DNA of 9,844 nt from Treponema sp. (GCA_031258265.1 JAIRNB010000115.1:1-9844); one strand, 5' to 3'; shown: positions 1 to 6,680, numbered from the stretch's first letter. Numbers and translations: made by a program. Notes: generated by a model from the sequence alone, not told the origin.

Positions 1-1210
1 TCAGAATGGCGTTGATCTTTTCTACCAGCTTCATGCACATACGGCCGTTATGGTAAGGGGTTTTCCAGCCGTTCACCGTTAGGACATTGTTCCGGTCCCA
101 ATCCGGCAGATCCGCCCGGCTGTACCACTCCCGGAACACCCCGCCCGAACGGTCGGACACATAGTTTTTGATGTACTCCACCATGTCCACGGTCTGTTTG
201 AGAAAACTCTCCTCCCCGCTGATCTGCCAGGCATTGAAAAAGCCGTTGACTGCTTCCGCCTGGGTCCACCAGGACTTGCCACATTCCACAATCCCCGTTT
301 CATCGGCTTCGTAATACATGCCGCCGAATTTTTTATCCATTCCTTCGTCTACGGAACGGGCGATTCGTACCGCGATAGGTTTGGCTTTCTCGATAAGCGC
401 CTGATCCCCGTAGGCTTCGGCAGCCTCCACCAGGAGCCAGGACGCCTCAATGTCATGGCCATAGGAAATAAGAACATCCGTGGGCCGCCAGTCGGCGGTC
501 ATATAGGGTTTGAAGTGGTAAACGCTAAGGTCTAACAGTTTACCGGACATGATCCCGATCAGGGCCCCCACCCGTGCTTTTGAAGCGGGGCTTTGCTCCG
601 CCCGCATAAAATTGGCGTAGGCTTCTATCAGGTGCAGATGGCTGTTAAGAACTTTTTCCCCATGGATCTTTTGGCCGTTAAAATACTCCAGTTTTTTACT
701 CCAGTCCCGGTTAAGCCCCTCCCAGTACCCGTCATGGACTTTATCCAGCACATGGGTTTCGCATTGTTCCCAAATTTGGCGGGCAAGTTCCAGACCTTCC
801 GGCTTGCCGGTGGCAAGGGTCAATTCCGAGCCGCCATAAATCGTAAAGGCCATGCCGTAGAGAACCTTATTATCGTCTTTCGGATTCCCCTGGGCATCAA
901 GGTTCCAGAACTCGCCGCCGTATTTTTTATCCACAAAAAACTCTTTCAGGTAGGCAAGAGAATGTTCCGCCGCGGCCAGATACCCGGGGTCCCGGTATAT
1001 CCGGTAGGCGCAGGCAAAAGTCCAAAGCATCCGCCCGTTGTGGACAAGAGAGCGGTCCGCGTCCTTTACCGGTTCCAGGTCTTTACGGCGTACCGCCCCG
1101 TACCAGCCCCCCTTAGGGTCATAATCGTGATCAAGATAAAACCGAAGGATATCCTTAATTTCCCCGTCCGCCCAATTACGCAGTTCCTGTAAGGTCCGGT
1201 TTACGTCCAT
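1..1210 (-). CDS. Cellobiose 2-epimerase (AGE family), C-terminus at window edge
   Basis: This gene encodes an N-acylglucosamine 2-epimerase family enzyme that best fits cellobiose 2-epimerase, a cytoplasmic enzyme converting the reducing-end glucose of cellobiose and related beta-1,4 disaccharides to mannose. Reading from ATG at 1210 gives 403 codons with no stop, ending ...EKINAIL at the edge. Known cellobiose epimerases are about 390-410 residues, so at most a few residues should be missing. Family landmarks appear in order: HNGRMLW (57-63, with Arg60), NSHLHLIEAY (189-198), SYGHDIEASWLL (249-260), SWWTQAEA (313-320) and WKTPYHNGRMC (382-392). These supply the expected Arg and the three His (193, 252, 387) of the (alpha/alpha)6-barrel active site. 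The start is supported by a strong Shine-Dalgarno. It lies 144 nt downstream of the oxidoreductase gamma gene on the same strand, and need not be cotranscribed. The family call is firm; the exact sugar is inferred from motif similarity. Confidence 0.9.
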   Translation of the reverse strand, partial: MDVNRTLQELRNWADGEIKDILRFYLDHDYDPKGGWYGAVRRKDLEPVKDADRSLVHNGRMLWTFACAYRIYRDPGYLAAAEHSLAYLKEFFVDKKYGGEFWNLDAQGNPKDDNKVLYGMAFTIYGGSELTLATGKPEGLELARQIWEQCETHVLDKVHDGYWEGLNRDWSKKLEYFNGQKIHGEKVLNSHLHLIEAYANFMRAEQSPASKARVGALIGIMSGKLLDLSVYHFKPYMTADWRPTDVLISYGHDIEASWLLVEAAEAYGDQALIEKAKPIAVRIARSVDEGMDKKFGGMYYEADETGIVECGKSWWTQAEAVNGFFNAWQISGEESFLKQTVDMVEYIKNYVSDRSGGVFREWYSRADLPDWDRNNVLTVNGWKTPYHNGRMCMKLVEKINAIL

Positions 1211-1216
1211 ACCATG

Positions 1217-1223
1217 CTCCTCC
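1217..1223 (-). promoter_or_regulatory. Shine-Dalgarno of the epimerase gene
   Basis: The minus strand reads GGAGGAG, then a 6-nt spacer, then ATG at 1210. This strong site decides the start. The ATG at 1215 lies closer to it but is out of frame. Confidence 0.75.
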
Positions 1224-1244
1224 GGTGAATTAATTGATACACCT

Positions 1245-1282
1245 TTTATACCCGTTGGCTCCCAAACAAAACGAAGTTTCGT
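1245..1282 (-). promoter_or_regulatory. Possible epimerase promoter with small inverted repeat
   Basis: On the minus strand a TATAAA hexamer (1250-1245) sits 34 nt before the epimerase start. A 5-bp inverted repeat ACGAA/TTCGT with a 2-nt centre (1271-1282) covers the place where a -35 box would be. No good -35 hexamer is seen (CGTTTT at 17 nt spacing). The inverted repeat could be an operator, but this is weak evidence. Confidence 0.22.
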
Positions 1283-1354
1283 ACAGTAATTGTTTTTGCG
1301 GGCGGCGCTACTAAGTCTTGAGGCCGCAGTCCCAGGGGGAACCCGGACCCCGGC

Positions 1355-1888
1355 CTAAACCGCCTCGTAGCCCGCTTTGATAGCCTCCAGGTTCATGGGA
1401 ATGAATCTGTGTTTATCGGGGCTAAAGAAATTTTTCAGGATGCCTTCGGTTTCCTTCAGGGACAGGGCCCCGGTAAGGCGGGCCATGGCCCCCAGGGCTA
1501 CCATGTTGGCAAAACGGACATTGCCGATTTTTTCCGCCAGGGCTGTGGCTTCCAGCTTGACAATCCGGATATCGGCACGCCGGGGCTCCTCTTTAACCAG
1601 GGTGGCGTTGATCAGTAAAACGCCGCCGGCCTTGAGGACCGCCTCACAGATAGGGAGGGAATCGCTGTTCATCACCAGGGCGGAGTCGGAAACCGTAACC
1701 AGGGGGCTGGCAATCTCCTCATCGGAGACGATAACCGAAGCCCTGGCCACTCCCCCCCGTTTTTCCGCCCCATAAAAGGGGAAAAAAGTGACATTTTTGC
1801 CTTCTTTCATGGCGCAGTACACCCAAATTTGCCCCAGGGACACGATACCCTGCCCGCCAAAACCGGCAAAAAATGATTTTTCCGTCAT
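1355..1888 (-). CDS. 2-oxoacid:ferredoxin oxidoreductase, gamma subunit
   Basis: This is the gamma subunit of a four-subunit 2-oxoacid:ferredoxin oxidoreductase (KorC/VorG/PorG family), part of the complex that makes acyl-CoA and reduced ferredoxin from a 2-oxoacid, CoA and thiamine diphosphate. With ATG at 1888 it has 177 residues, the usual size. It carries the N-terminal glycine-rich GFGGQG (9-14) and the family signature FYGAEKRGG (38-46). Upstream in-frame alternatives are ATG 1900 and TTG 1906. I prefer 1888 because family members normally begin about eight residues before GFGGQG, but the ribosome-binding signal is weak for all three. The gene would normally follow the TPP subunit directly. 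Here about 2.1 kb, including an unrelated gene, lies between. The reading frame is intact, so the subunit is probably still made and still needed. Confidence 0.88.
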   Translation of the reverse strand: MTEKSFFAGFGGQGIVSLGQIWVYCAMKEGKNVTFFPFYGAEKRGGVARASVIVSDEEIASPLVTVSDSALVMNSDSLPICEAVLKAGGVLLINATLVKEEPRRADIRIVKLEATALAEKIGNVRFANMVALGAMARLTGALSLKETEGILKNFFSPDKHRFIPMNLEAIKAGYEAV

Positions 1889-1909
1889 AGGTAATTCCAT
1901 TTCCAAACG

Positions 1910-1929
1910 TACCGGATTTTTCCCCGGTA
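1910..1929 (-). other. Stem-loop just upstream of the gamma-subunit gene
   Basis: TACCGG and CCGGTA form a perfect 6-bp stem around an 8-nt loop, 21 nt before the preferred gamma start. It could protect a 5' mRNA end or mark an RNA processing site. No T-run follows it on the minus strand, so it is not a classic terminator. Confidence 0.4.
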
Positions 1930-2220
1930 TTCAAGGGCCATGCCCCGAGGGGGGAGAAATTTCGGAATAAGCCCCGGTTTCTTCCTGCTCAGAAGATTTT
2001 CCGCGGAGGACAGCGCCGAATGATAAGCTGTGCAATGCTGAAAGGTAATAATGAAAGGGTGGACAAACATTCGTTTATTCGAGAGTCTGGTTTAATACCC
2101 CGGAGTTCTGCTCCACGGAGGCTCATTCGCAGCGGACCGGGCCTTTTGTCCAGCAGTTTTTCTCGAAAACGATCTTCGTGGCCTGTAACGAAATTTTCCG
2201 TGGCATGGGACAGCTCTTCC
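1930..2220. other. Intergenic block between AlbA_2 gene and gamma gene, no recognised gene
   Basis: I recognise no gene here. On the minus strand one frame stays open from just after a TAG at about 2221 to a TGA near 1999, roughly 70 codons, including FREKLLDKRPGPLRMSLRG. It has no start codon with a ribosome-binding site near its beginning and no known motif. Small palindromes occur, for example CTCC-AC-GGAG on the plus strand near 2111-2120. The block could be a dispersed repeat or a remnant brought in with the neighbouring AlbA_2 gene; I could not test this. Confidence 0.4.
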
Positions 2221-2250
2221 TATTGCAACTTATTGCAACTTATTGCAACT
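2221..2250. repeat. Three tandem copies of a 10-bp repeat
   Basis: The plus strand has TATTGCAACT three times head to tail without a mismatch, followed by TAT, 21 bp beyond the stop of the AlbA_2 gene. On the minus strand the unit is AGTTGCAATA, placing it between that gene and the gamma-subunit gene. A 10-bp period is about one helical turn, so the copies face the same side of the DNA. This suits a protein-binding site but could equally be simple slippage expansion. Confidence 0.8.
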
Positions 2251-2271
2251 TATACACAATCAACGCCTCGT

Positions 2272-3903
2272 TTATGAATTCGCATACCAGCGCGCTCCGA
2301 GGGTCTTCCCGGCCGCATGGATTTTTCCATTCACCTTAAGTTCACGTAACAATACTTGTATTTGGCTTCGGGAATGTCCAGGTAAAACCTGCTGCAATTC
2401 ACCAAACGGGGTTCCTGTCGCTCCATTTTCTTTAATATGCTTATAAAGCAGCTCTTTGTTTGTATCTCTGTCCAGCCCCACATAACGGGTTCTAGCGCCT
2501 GTTTTTCCGGCAATCTCATAAAAAGCCCGGGCAAGTACAAATTTATTACGGCTGATGTGTTCAATAACCCCCATGTCGACAAGGTGTTTTGTACGGCCTT
2601 CAAGATTTTTAGGAATTTTCTGCTCGTAAAATAGACTGTTGATAACCAAAAAGTCTTCCGTAGAAAAACTTCCAAGGCGGTCATTTCCTATTCTGCTTAT
2701 TAATAACAGCATGTTTTTGTCTAACACCAGGCCATTCAATGTAATACGTACAAGGTTTGCATCCGTCCCCGAGAAATCCGGCAATGCCTTGGCCTCTTTG
2801 ATACTCAACTCGTATATGAGGTTCATGCCTTGACCTGATCTTTCCACCAACCCGCAACGAGAAAGCATCTCTGCTATTCGGCGGTTGCGCGGCGACTGGC
2901 GGTCAAGAATATTATCCAGCGTTATATCTCCCGGAAATCCGCCGGGGCTATCAATTACCAGACGATTTTGATACTGCCGTATGAATATACTTCCACCAAG
3001 CTGATAATTTCGGTGGGATACTGCGTTTAAAAGAGCTTCGCGGGCAATCCGTTCGTTGAAAGTCGGTACATCAAAGACAAACAACCCGTCTTGATAATGC
3101 TGCCTGTCGTTCCTCAAATTGATCAATTCCCAAAGACGATTATAACAGGAGAAAAATCCAACCCTGAATTCTTCCCGCTGCTGGGCCGGTCCCGAAGCTT
3201 CTGTGGAACGGTATTCAAATACAATTTCTGTCTGCGGAAGAAAACGCCCAAGAGAAGAATGTTTGCCAAATAGAATCAATGCCGCATAGGTTAACCCATT
3301 TTCAACAAGGACTTCACTATCGCGAAGCAGTTGTTCGACGCTTAGTTCTTTAAGTCTTGTGTTTCCGGTTTTTTCTATCCATTTTTTTCTAAATATTTCT
3401 ATTGATGCTTCATCCAAATCCGCAATGGCCGCTTCTTCACAAATATCCCCGGAGAAATCATGCCCTGTTTCCGCATAAATTTTTCGTAGAATGTCCTGGG
3501 ACATTTCAACAAGGCTGTCTCCTCTGCGCCGCCAGGCAATGCCATCGGCCTGTACCGGAAGTCCAAATGGACGGCTGGCTATTTCAAAGACAAGGATTCT
3601 CTTCCCTTTATGATTATAAAGCTGAAAATCAATACGAATATGTAATTTCTCTATAAGGCTGTTTCTTGTTCGTTCCGGCTGAGAAAAAGCATTGCTTCCA
3701 ACAACTTTTCGGGGCCGGCGATCACTCACCCCAAGTACAAATATACCGCCGCCACTGTTTGCGATGGCACATGAATATCGAACAAGTTCATCAAATTTAT
3801 AAGCATTTCTTGCCTCTTTAAATTCAACATTTTCACCTTCCGGAACGGTTAACAGATCACTGATATCATCTATAGCGGTAAGTGTAAAATGTTTTTTCTT
3901 CAT
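2272..3903 (-). CDS. AlbA_2 / HATPase domain protein (Schlafen-like putative regulator)
   Basis: This 543-residue protein has the architecture of the COG2865 group: an N-terminal AlbA_2 (Schlafen-like) domain, a RecG-C-terminus-like HATPase_c_4 domain, and a winged-helix tail. Residues 22-62 hold the AlbA_2 core (ENVEFKEARN, then ANSGGGIFVLGVSD), and GIAWRRRGDS lies at 121-130. The GHKL-type ATPase boxes are EALLNAVSHRNY (289-300), DSPGGFPGDIT (318-328) and SGQGMNLIYE (356-365). The C-terminal part (about 485-540) resembles a helix-turn-helix. Family members are annotated as transcriptional regulators or ATP-binding proteins; the target is unknown. ATG 3903 is preferred over the in-frame GTG 3918 because GTGGGA precedes it. 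It sits 71 nt after the TPP-subunit gene and splits the oxidoreductase cluster. Its GC is low: 24/60 at 2401-2460, against 34/60 at 4201-4260 in the neighbour, which suggests acquisition. Confidence 0.85.
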   Translation of the reverse strand: MKKKHFTLTAIDDISDLLTVPEGENVEFKEARNAYKFDELVRYSCAIANSGGGIFVLGVSDRRPRKVVGSNAFSQPERTRNSLIEKLHIRIDFQLYNHKGKRILVFEIASRPFGLPVQADGIAWRRRGDSLVEMSQDILRKIYAETGHDFSGDICEEAAIADLDEASIEIFRKKWIEKTGNTRLKELSVEQLLRDSEVLVENGLTYAALILFGKHSSLGRFLPQTEIVFEYRSTEASGPAQQREEFRVGFFSCYNRLWELINLRNDRQHYQDGLFVFDVPTFNERIAREALLNAVSHRNYQLGGSIFIRQYQNRLVIDSPGGFPGDITLDNILDRQSPRNRRIAEMLSRCGLVERSGQGMNLIYELSIKEAKALPDFSGTDANLVRITLNGLVLDKNMLLLISRIGNDRLGSFSTEDFLVINSLFYEQKIPKNLEGRTKHLVDMGVIEHISRNKFVLARAFYEIAGKTGARTRYVGLDRDTNKELLYKHIKENGATGTPFGELQQVLPGHSRSQIQVLLRELKVNGKIHAAGKTLGARWYANS

Positions 3904-3974
3904 TATGCTGTTTCCCACTGTACTTTCGTTTCTTTGTCCCTGCGATTAAAAATCACGCCCGGTCTTTCTTTCTC

Positions 3975-4730
3975 CTACCCGCCCAAGGTGTTTTTTATCT
4001 CCCCCAGGGGAAATACGGGGATCATGTTTTGTTCCAGCCATTCAACGGACTGGACGGGTTCCATACCCCAGTTGGTGGGGCACTGGGACAGGACCTCCAC
4101 CATGGTGAACCCAATCCCCGCCATCTGGGCCTCAAAGGCTTTTTTTATGTAGGTTTTGAGCCTTCTGACATTGGCCGGGGTATTCACCGCCCCCCGGGCG
4201 ATATAGCGGGTTCCCTCCAGGGTGGCCAGGAGTTCGGAAACCCGGATAGGATAACCCATGCCCGCTTCCACCGGGTCCCGGCCGTCCGGCGCGGTGGCGG
4301 CCTTTTGGCCTATCAGGGTGGTGGGGGCCATCTGCCCGCCGGTCATGCCGTAGATGGCGTTGTTGACAAAGATCGTGGTGAATTTCTCCCCCCGGTTTGC
4401 GGCGTGGATCATCTCGGCAGTACCGATGGCCGCCATGTCTCCGTCCCCCTGGTAGCAGATCACCAGGTGATCCGGCAGTATCCGCTTGATTCCCGTGGCC
4501 GCCGCAGGAGTCCGGCCGTGGGGGGGCTGCACCGAGTCGAAATCAAAGTACAGGTCCGCCCAGATAGCGCAGCCCACGGGGTTGGTGATCACCGCCCTGG
4601 CCCGCAGCCCCATCTCGTCTATTAACGCGGTGATGATCCGGTGGATCACCCCGTGGCCGCAGCCGCCGCAGTATTTGGTAGGCACATCGTAGAGGCTTTC
4701 AGGATGCCCCATCAGTTTTTTTTCAGCCAT
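3975..4730 (-). CDS. 2-oxoacid:ferredoxin oxidoreductase, TPP-binding beta subunit
   Basis: This is the thiamine-diphosphate-binding subunit of the oxidoreductase, 251 residues, the usual length for KorB/VorA-type beta subunits. It carries YCGGCGH (20-26), the diphosphate/Mg motif GDGD (95-98) continuing to the NN pair (123-124), and IYGMTGGQ (126-133). Together these form the TPP fold of PFOR-family enzymes. TPP attacks the 2-oxoacid here, and electrons leave through the iron-sulfur subunit. ATG 4730 follows an AAGG-like ribosome-binding site, and the gap to the alpha gene is only 22 nt, so the genes are almost surely cotranscribed. The substrate (branched-chain oxoacid versus 2-oxoglutarate) cannot be decided from this subunit. 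The next gene downstream is an AlbA_2 protein instead of the expected gamma subunit. Confidence 0.93.
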   Translation of the reverse strand: MAEKKLMGHPESLYDVPTKYCGGCGHGVIHRIITALIDEMGLRARAVITNPVGCAIWADLYFDFDSVQPPHGRTPAAATGIKRILPDHLVICYQGDGDMAAIGTAEMIHAANRGEKFTTIFVNNAIYGMTGGQMAPTTLIGQKAATAPDGRDPVEAGMGYPIRVSELLATLEGTRYIARGAVNTPANVRRLKTYIKKAFEAQMAGIGFTMVEVLSQCPTNWGMEPVQSVEWLEQNMIPVFPLGEIKNTLGG

Positions 4731-4752
4731 GATAACCTTGTTCTCTGTTTTC

Positions 4753-5865
4753 CTAAAATTTTCCTAGAATCTTCTTTGCCTCGGCAAAGACCTCTTCCTC
4801 CGTGGGGATCACCCCGCCGGAGTGGCCCAAAAGATGCAGCGCCGGTCTGGCCGCGCCGGGGGCCTCCAGAACCGAAAGCTTTACATCCTCCACCAGTTGT
4901 CCCAGGCTCATCTCCACGGTCAGGATTGGTTTTCCCGTGGCGGCGATTTTCCCCAGGGCCTTGTAGGGAAAGGGCCACAGGGTAATGGGCCGGAACAGGC
5001 CCAGGTTAATCCCCTCTTTTTCGGCCAGCTTCTTCGCCCCCAGGCAGACCCGGGCGGATGTACCGTAGGCCACCAGGCTAAGCTCCGGGCCCTCGCCGGA
5101 GAATTCCCCGCAGCCGGTCCGGTAACCGGAGGCTTCAAAGCGGACCTCCTCTTTTTTGACCACCTCGTAACGCTCAAAACGGGCCGTGGTCTTAAGCTCA
5201 AGCTCCTCGGGAACCAGGTTTATCGAAGTAATATGGACAGCCTCCCCGCCGGGCCGCCCCCCAAGCCCCCCGACGCACCAGTCCCGCGGGGGCAGTTCCC
5301 CCTGGTTTTTCTGCGGGGGCAGTTCCACCCCCTCCATCATTTGGCCGATCATCCCGTCCGCCAGCACAATAACCGGCATCCGGTACTTGTCCGCCAAATC
5401 AAAGGCCAGGTAAGTCAGGTCCGCACATTCCTGTACACTCTTGGGGGCCAGGACAATACAGTAATAGTCCCCGTGGCCCCCGCCCCGGGTAGACTGAAAA
5501 TAATCACCCTGGCTGGGGGCAATGGAACCCAGGCCGGGCCCCCCCCGGACCACATTCACCAGCACCAGGGGCACATCCGCCCCGGCGGCGTAGGAGATAC
5601 CCTCCTGTTTCAGGCTGACGCCGGGACTGGAAGAGCTGGTCATAGCCCGGGCCCCGGCGCAGGAAGCCCCATAAACCATATTGATCGCCGCAGTCTCGCT
5701 CTCCGCCTGGATAAACACCCCGCCCCGGTTCATGATATGCCGGGCCATATAGGCGATAAGCTCGTTCTGAGGGGTTATGGGATAGCCAAAATAAGCCCGG
5801 CAGCCCGCCCGCAGGGCGGCCTCCGCAATGGCATCGTTCCCCTTCATCAAAACCCTTTCGTTCAT
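4753..5865 (-). CDS. vorB: 2-oxoacid:ferredoxin oxidoreductase alpha subunit, VorB type
   Basis: This is the alpha (pyrimidine-binding) subunit, close in style to proteins named 3-methyl-2-oxobutanoate dehydrogenase subunit VorB. It has 370 residues. Landmarks are MKGNDAIAEAALRAGC (7-22), GYPITPQNE (27-35), QAESETAAINMVYGA (53-67), MTSSSSPGVSLKQEG (75-89) and RGGPGLG (107-113), followed by the C-terminal half that docks CoA and the other subunits. The start is the ATG at 5865, whose ATGA overlaps the delta-subunit stop by 4 nt, implying translational coupling; GGGGGCGG lies upstream. A longer open frame back to 5940 is only overlap with the delta gene. VorB-like sequence suggests oxidation of valine-derived 2-oxoisovalerate and similar oxoacids to branched acyl-CoA, but 2-oxoglutarate cannot be excluded. 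Confidence 0.93.
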   Translation of the reverse strand: MNERVLMKGNDAIAEAALRAGCRAYFGYPITPQNELIAYMARHIMNRGGVFIQAESETAAINMVYGASCAGARAMTSSSSPGVSLKQEGISYAAGADVPLVLVNVVRGGPGLGSIAPSQGDYFQSTRGGGHGDYYCIVLAPKSVQECADLTYLAFDLADKYRMPVIVLADGMIGQMMEGVELPPQKNQGELPPRDWCVGGLGGRPGGEAVHITSINLVPEELELKTTARFERYEVVKKEEVRFEASGYRTGCGEFSGEGPELSLVAYGTSARVCLGAKKLAEKEGINLGLFRPITLWPFPYKALGKIAATGKPILTVEMSLGQLVEDVKLSVLEAPGAARPALHLLGHSGGVIPTEEEVFAEAKKILGKF

Positions 5866-6089
5866 ACCGCCGCCCCCAATTCGTACACATCGATACAGAC
5901 ATCGGGACATACCTCGTAGCAGTTCCCGCAGGCAATACACTTCTCAGGATTCACCAGCTCCGAAGGGTAGGACCCCGAAGCGTTGGGCCTTTGACTTTGC
6001 CCCAGCGCCTTCACCGGGCAGGCGCGGATACACAGGAGACAACCCTTACACAGTTCCCGGTCGATATGAACCTTTCCTCTCCTTGCCAT
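5862..6089 (-). CDS. 2-oxoacid:ferredoxin oxidoreductase delta subunit, 2x[4Fe-4S]
   Basis: This 75-residue ferredoxin-like protein is the delta subunit that carries electrons from the TPP site to external ferredoxin. Two complete cluster motifs are present: CKGCLLCIRACP (14-25) and CIACGNCYEVCP (51-62). A short linker between them contains a roughly 25-residue spacer, as in KorD/VorD proteins. ATG 6089 follows a good ribosome-binding site (GAGGGGAA, 6103-6096). It is the first gene of the minus-strand cluster and its stop overlaps the start of vorB. A TATACT hexamer at 6116-6111 could be the -10 box of the operon promoter, but I see no convincing -35 and the leader would be very short. Confidence 0.93.
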   Translation of the reverse strand: MARRGKVHIDRELCKGCLLCIRACPVKALGQSQRPNASGSYPSELVNPEKCIACGNCYEVCPDVCIDVYELGAAV

Positions 6090-6110
6090 GGAAATTTCCC
6101 CTCATATTGC

Positions 6111-6116
6111 AGTATA
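6111..6116 (-). promoter_or_regulatory. Possible -10 box of the oxidoreductase operon
   Basis: TATACT on the minus strand lies 22-27 nt before the delta-subunit ATG. No good -35 hexamer is found 16-18 nt further up, in GC-rich sequence. Its position in front of the first gene is the main support. Confidence 0.25.
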
Positions 6117-6400
6117 TCCTGCCATTTTAGCGGTCCGGGGGCCGGTATGTGAAGTCACCGCCGAATTTTAGCGGCTCTCCAAGCCCTTGTGGGGGAACAC
6201 ATAGCCGGTCCCGCCGCTTTTTCCCGCCCCGCGCCCAGGCCCTTCGCGGGCGGTCCCCCCTCGCTGCGAAGTCCTCGGGGCAAACCCCCGGTTTGCCCCT
6301 GCGGTCTTCTCCGCTACCCCCCTGGCAAGGGGCGCCAGGCATTGGAAGACCTGCGAAAGAACCAACCAAGGTTCTTGAACAAGTCCAATATACTAAAATC
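6117..6400. repeat. GC-rich hairpin-dense intergenic region
   Basis: No real gene is seen between the delta-subunit gene and the DUF433 remnant. The stretch 6241-6300 is 44/60 GC. Perfect inverted repeats are CTTCGC/GCGAAG (6242-6247 with 6266-6271), GGGGCAAAC/GTTTGCCCC around a 5-nt loop (6277-6285 with 6291-6299), GGTCTTC/GAAGACC (6303-6309 with 6345-6351) enclosing CCTGGC/GCCAGG (6321-6326 with 6334-6339), and AAGAACC/GGTTCTT (6357-6363 with 6370-6376). Such runs of stem-loops resemble REP-like or other dispersed intergenic repeats. Long open frames across it have no start signal or recognisable domain. Confidence 0.6.
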
Positions 6401-6621
6401 ATGGGAAATGAAGAATTGTCAAATTATATTGTTATTCATTGATCAGGGTATCCGCTTTGGGAAACCCTGTATAAAGGGTACAAGAATAACTGTTGGGGAT
6501 ATTTTTCAGTGGTTATCCGACGGAATACCTGTTTCAGAAATATTGGATGATTATTTCTTGTTATGCGGAATGTGGGCTAAAATTAGTTAGAAAATATGTA
6601 AAAAATTTAAATGAAGAACTC
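6401..6621 (+). pseudogene. Frameshifted DUF433 (antitoxin-like) gene remnant
   Basis: The parts of a DUF433-family protein, usually the antitoxin-like partner of a PIN-like DUF5615 protein, occur in three frames. MGNEELSNYIVI starts at 6401 and hits TGA at 6440-6442. The next frame from 6441 gives DQGIRFGKPCIKGTRITV, then GDIFQWLSDG and ILDDYF, which is the DUF433 core. It should then continue with a segment like P-x-L-T-x-x-x-I-x-A, but runs into an unrelated tail and TAG at 6590. A third frame from about 6559 gives CYAECGLKLVRKYVKNLNEEL, resembling the expected C-terminal helix. The pattern implies an insertion near 6436-6440 (1 or 4 nt) and a second lesion, probably a small deletion, near 6555. 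No DUF5615 toxin follows. The segment is very AT-rich (14/60 GC at 6381-6440) and the only plus-strand gene trace here. No clear ribosome-binding site is seen. Confidence 0.65.
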
Positions 6622-6638
6622 CGCCGCTCTGCGGCGGA
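6620..6638. repeat. Perfect 8-bp hairpin at the end of the DUF433 remnant
   Basis: TCCGCCGC and GCGGCGGA flank a TCT loop. It begins exactly where the DUF433-like C-terminus ends, and the sequence changes abruptly from AT-rich to GC-rich. No T-run follows. Confidence 0.6.
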
Positions 6639-6657
6639 ATATCTTCGATCGAGAAGA

Positions 6658-6680
6658 AAAAGTCCTGCGGACTTTTCTCA
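6658..6680 (+). terminator. Possible rho-independent terminator
   Basis: AAAAGTCC and GGACTTTT form an 8-bp stem around a TGC loop, and the 3' arm ends in TTTTCTC on the plus strand. It lies about 40 nt after the DUF433 remnant. The stem is short in GC pairs, and the arm is A-rich on the other strand too, so it could work in either direction. Confidence 0.4.

Noticed and set aside
593..1192. 199-codon open frame on the plus strand
   Set aside because: It is antisense to the cellobiose 2-epimerase, whose catalytic motifs are complete on the minus strand.
1885..2070. 61-codon minus-strand open frame overlapping the gamma-gene start
   Set aside because: It has no ribosome-binding site, no recognisable motif, and overlaps the true gene in another frame.
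2221..2250. Tandem 10-bp repeats as a CRISPR array
   Set aside because: The units are too short and adjoin with no spacers, and no cas gene is nearby.
4822..5919. 365-codon open frame on the plus strand
   Set aside because: It is the antisense of vorB, rich in Gly, Pro, His and Gln as expected from GC-rich shadow frames, and vorB carries unmistakable family motifs.
6189..6590. 133-codon plus-strand open frame as an intact gene
   Set aside because: Only its last third resembles a protein family (DUF433). The first part runs through GC-rich hairpins, and the family N-terminus lies in another frame.
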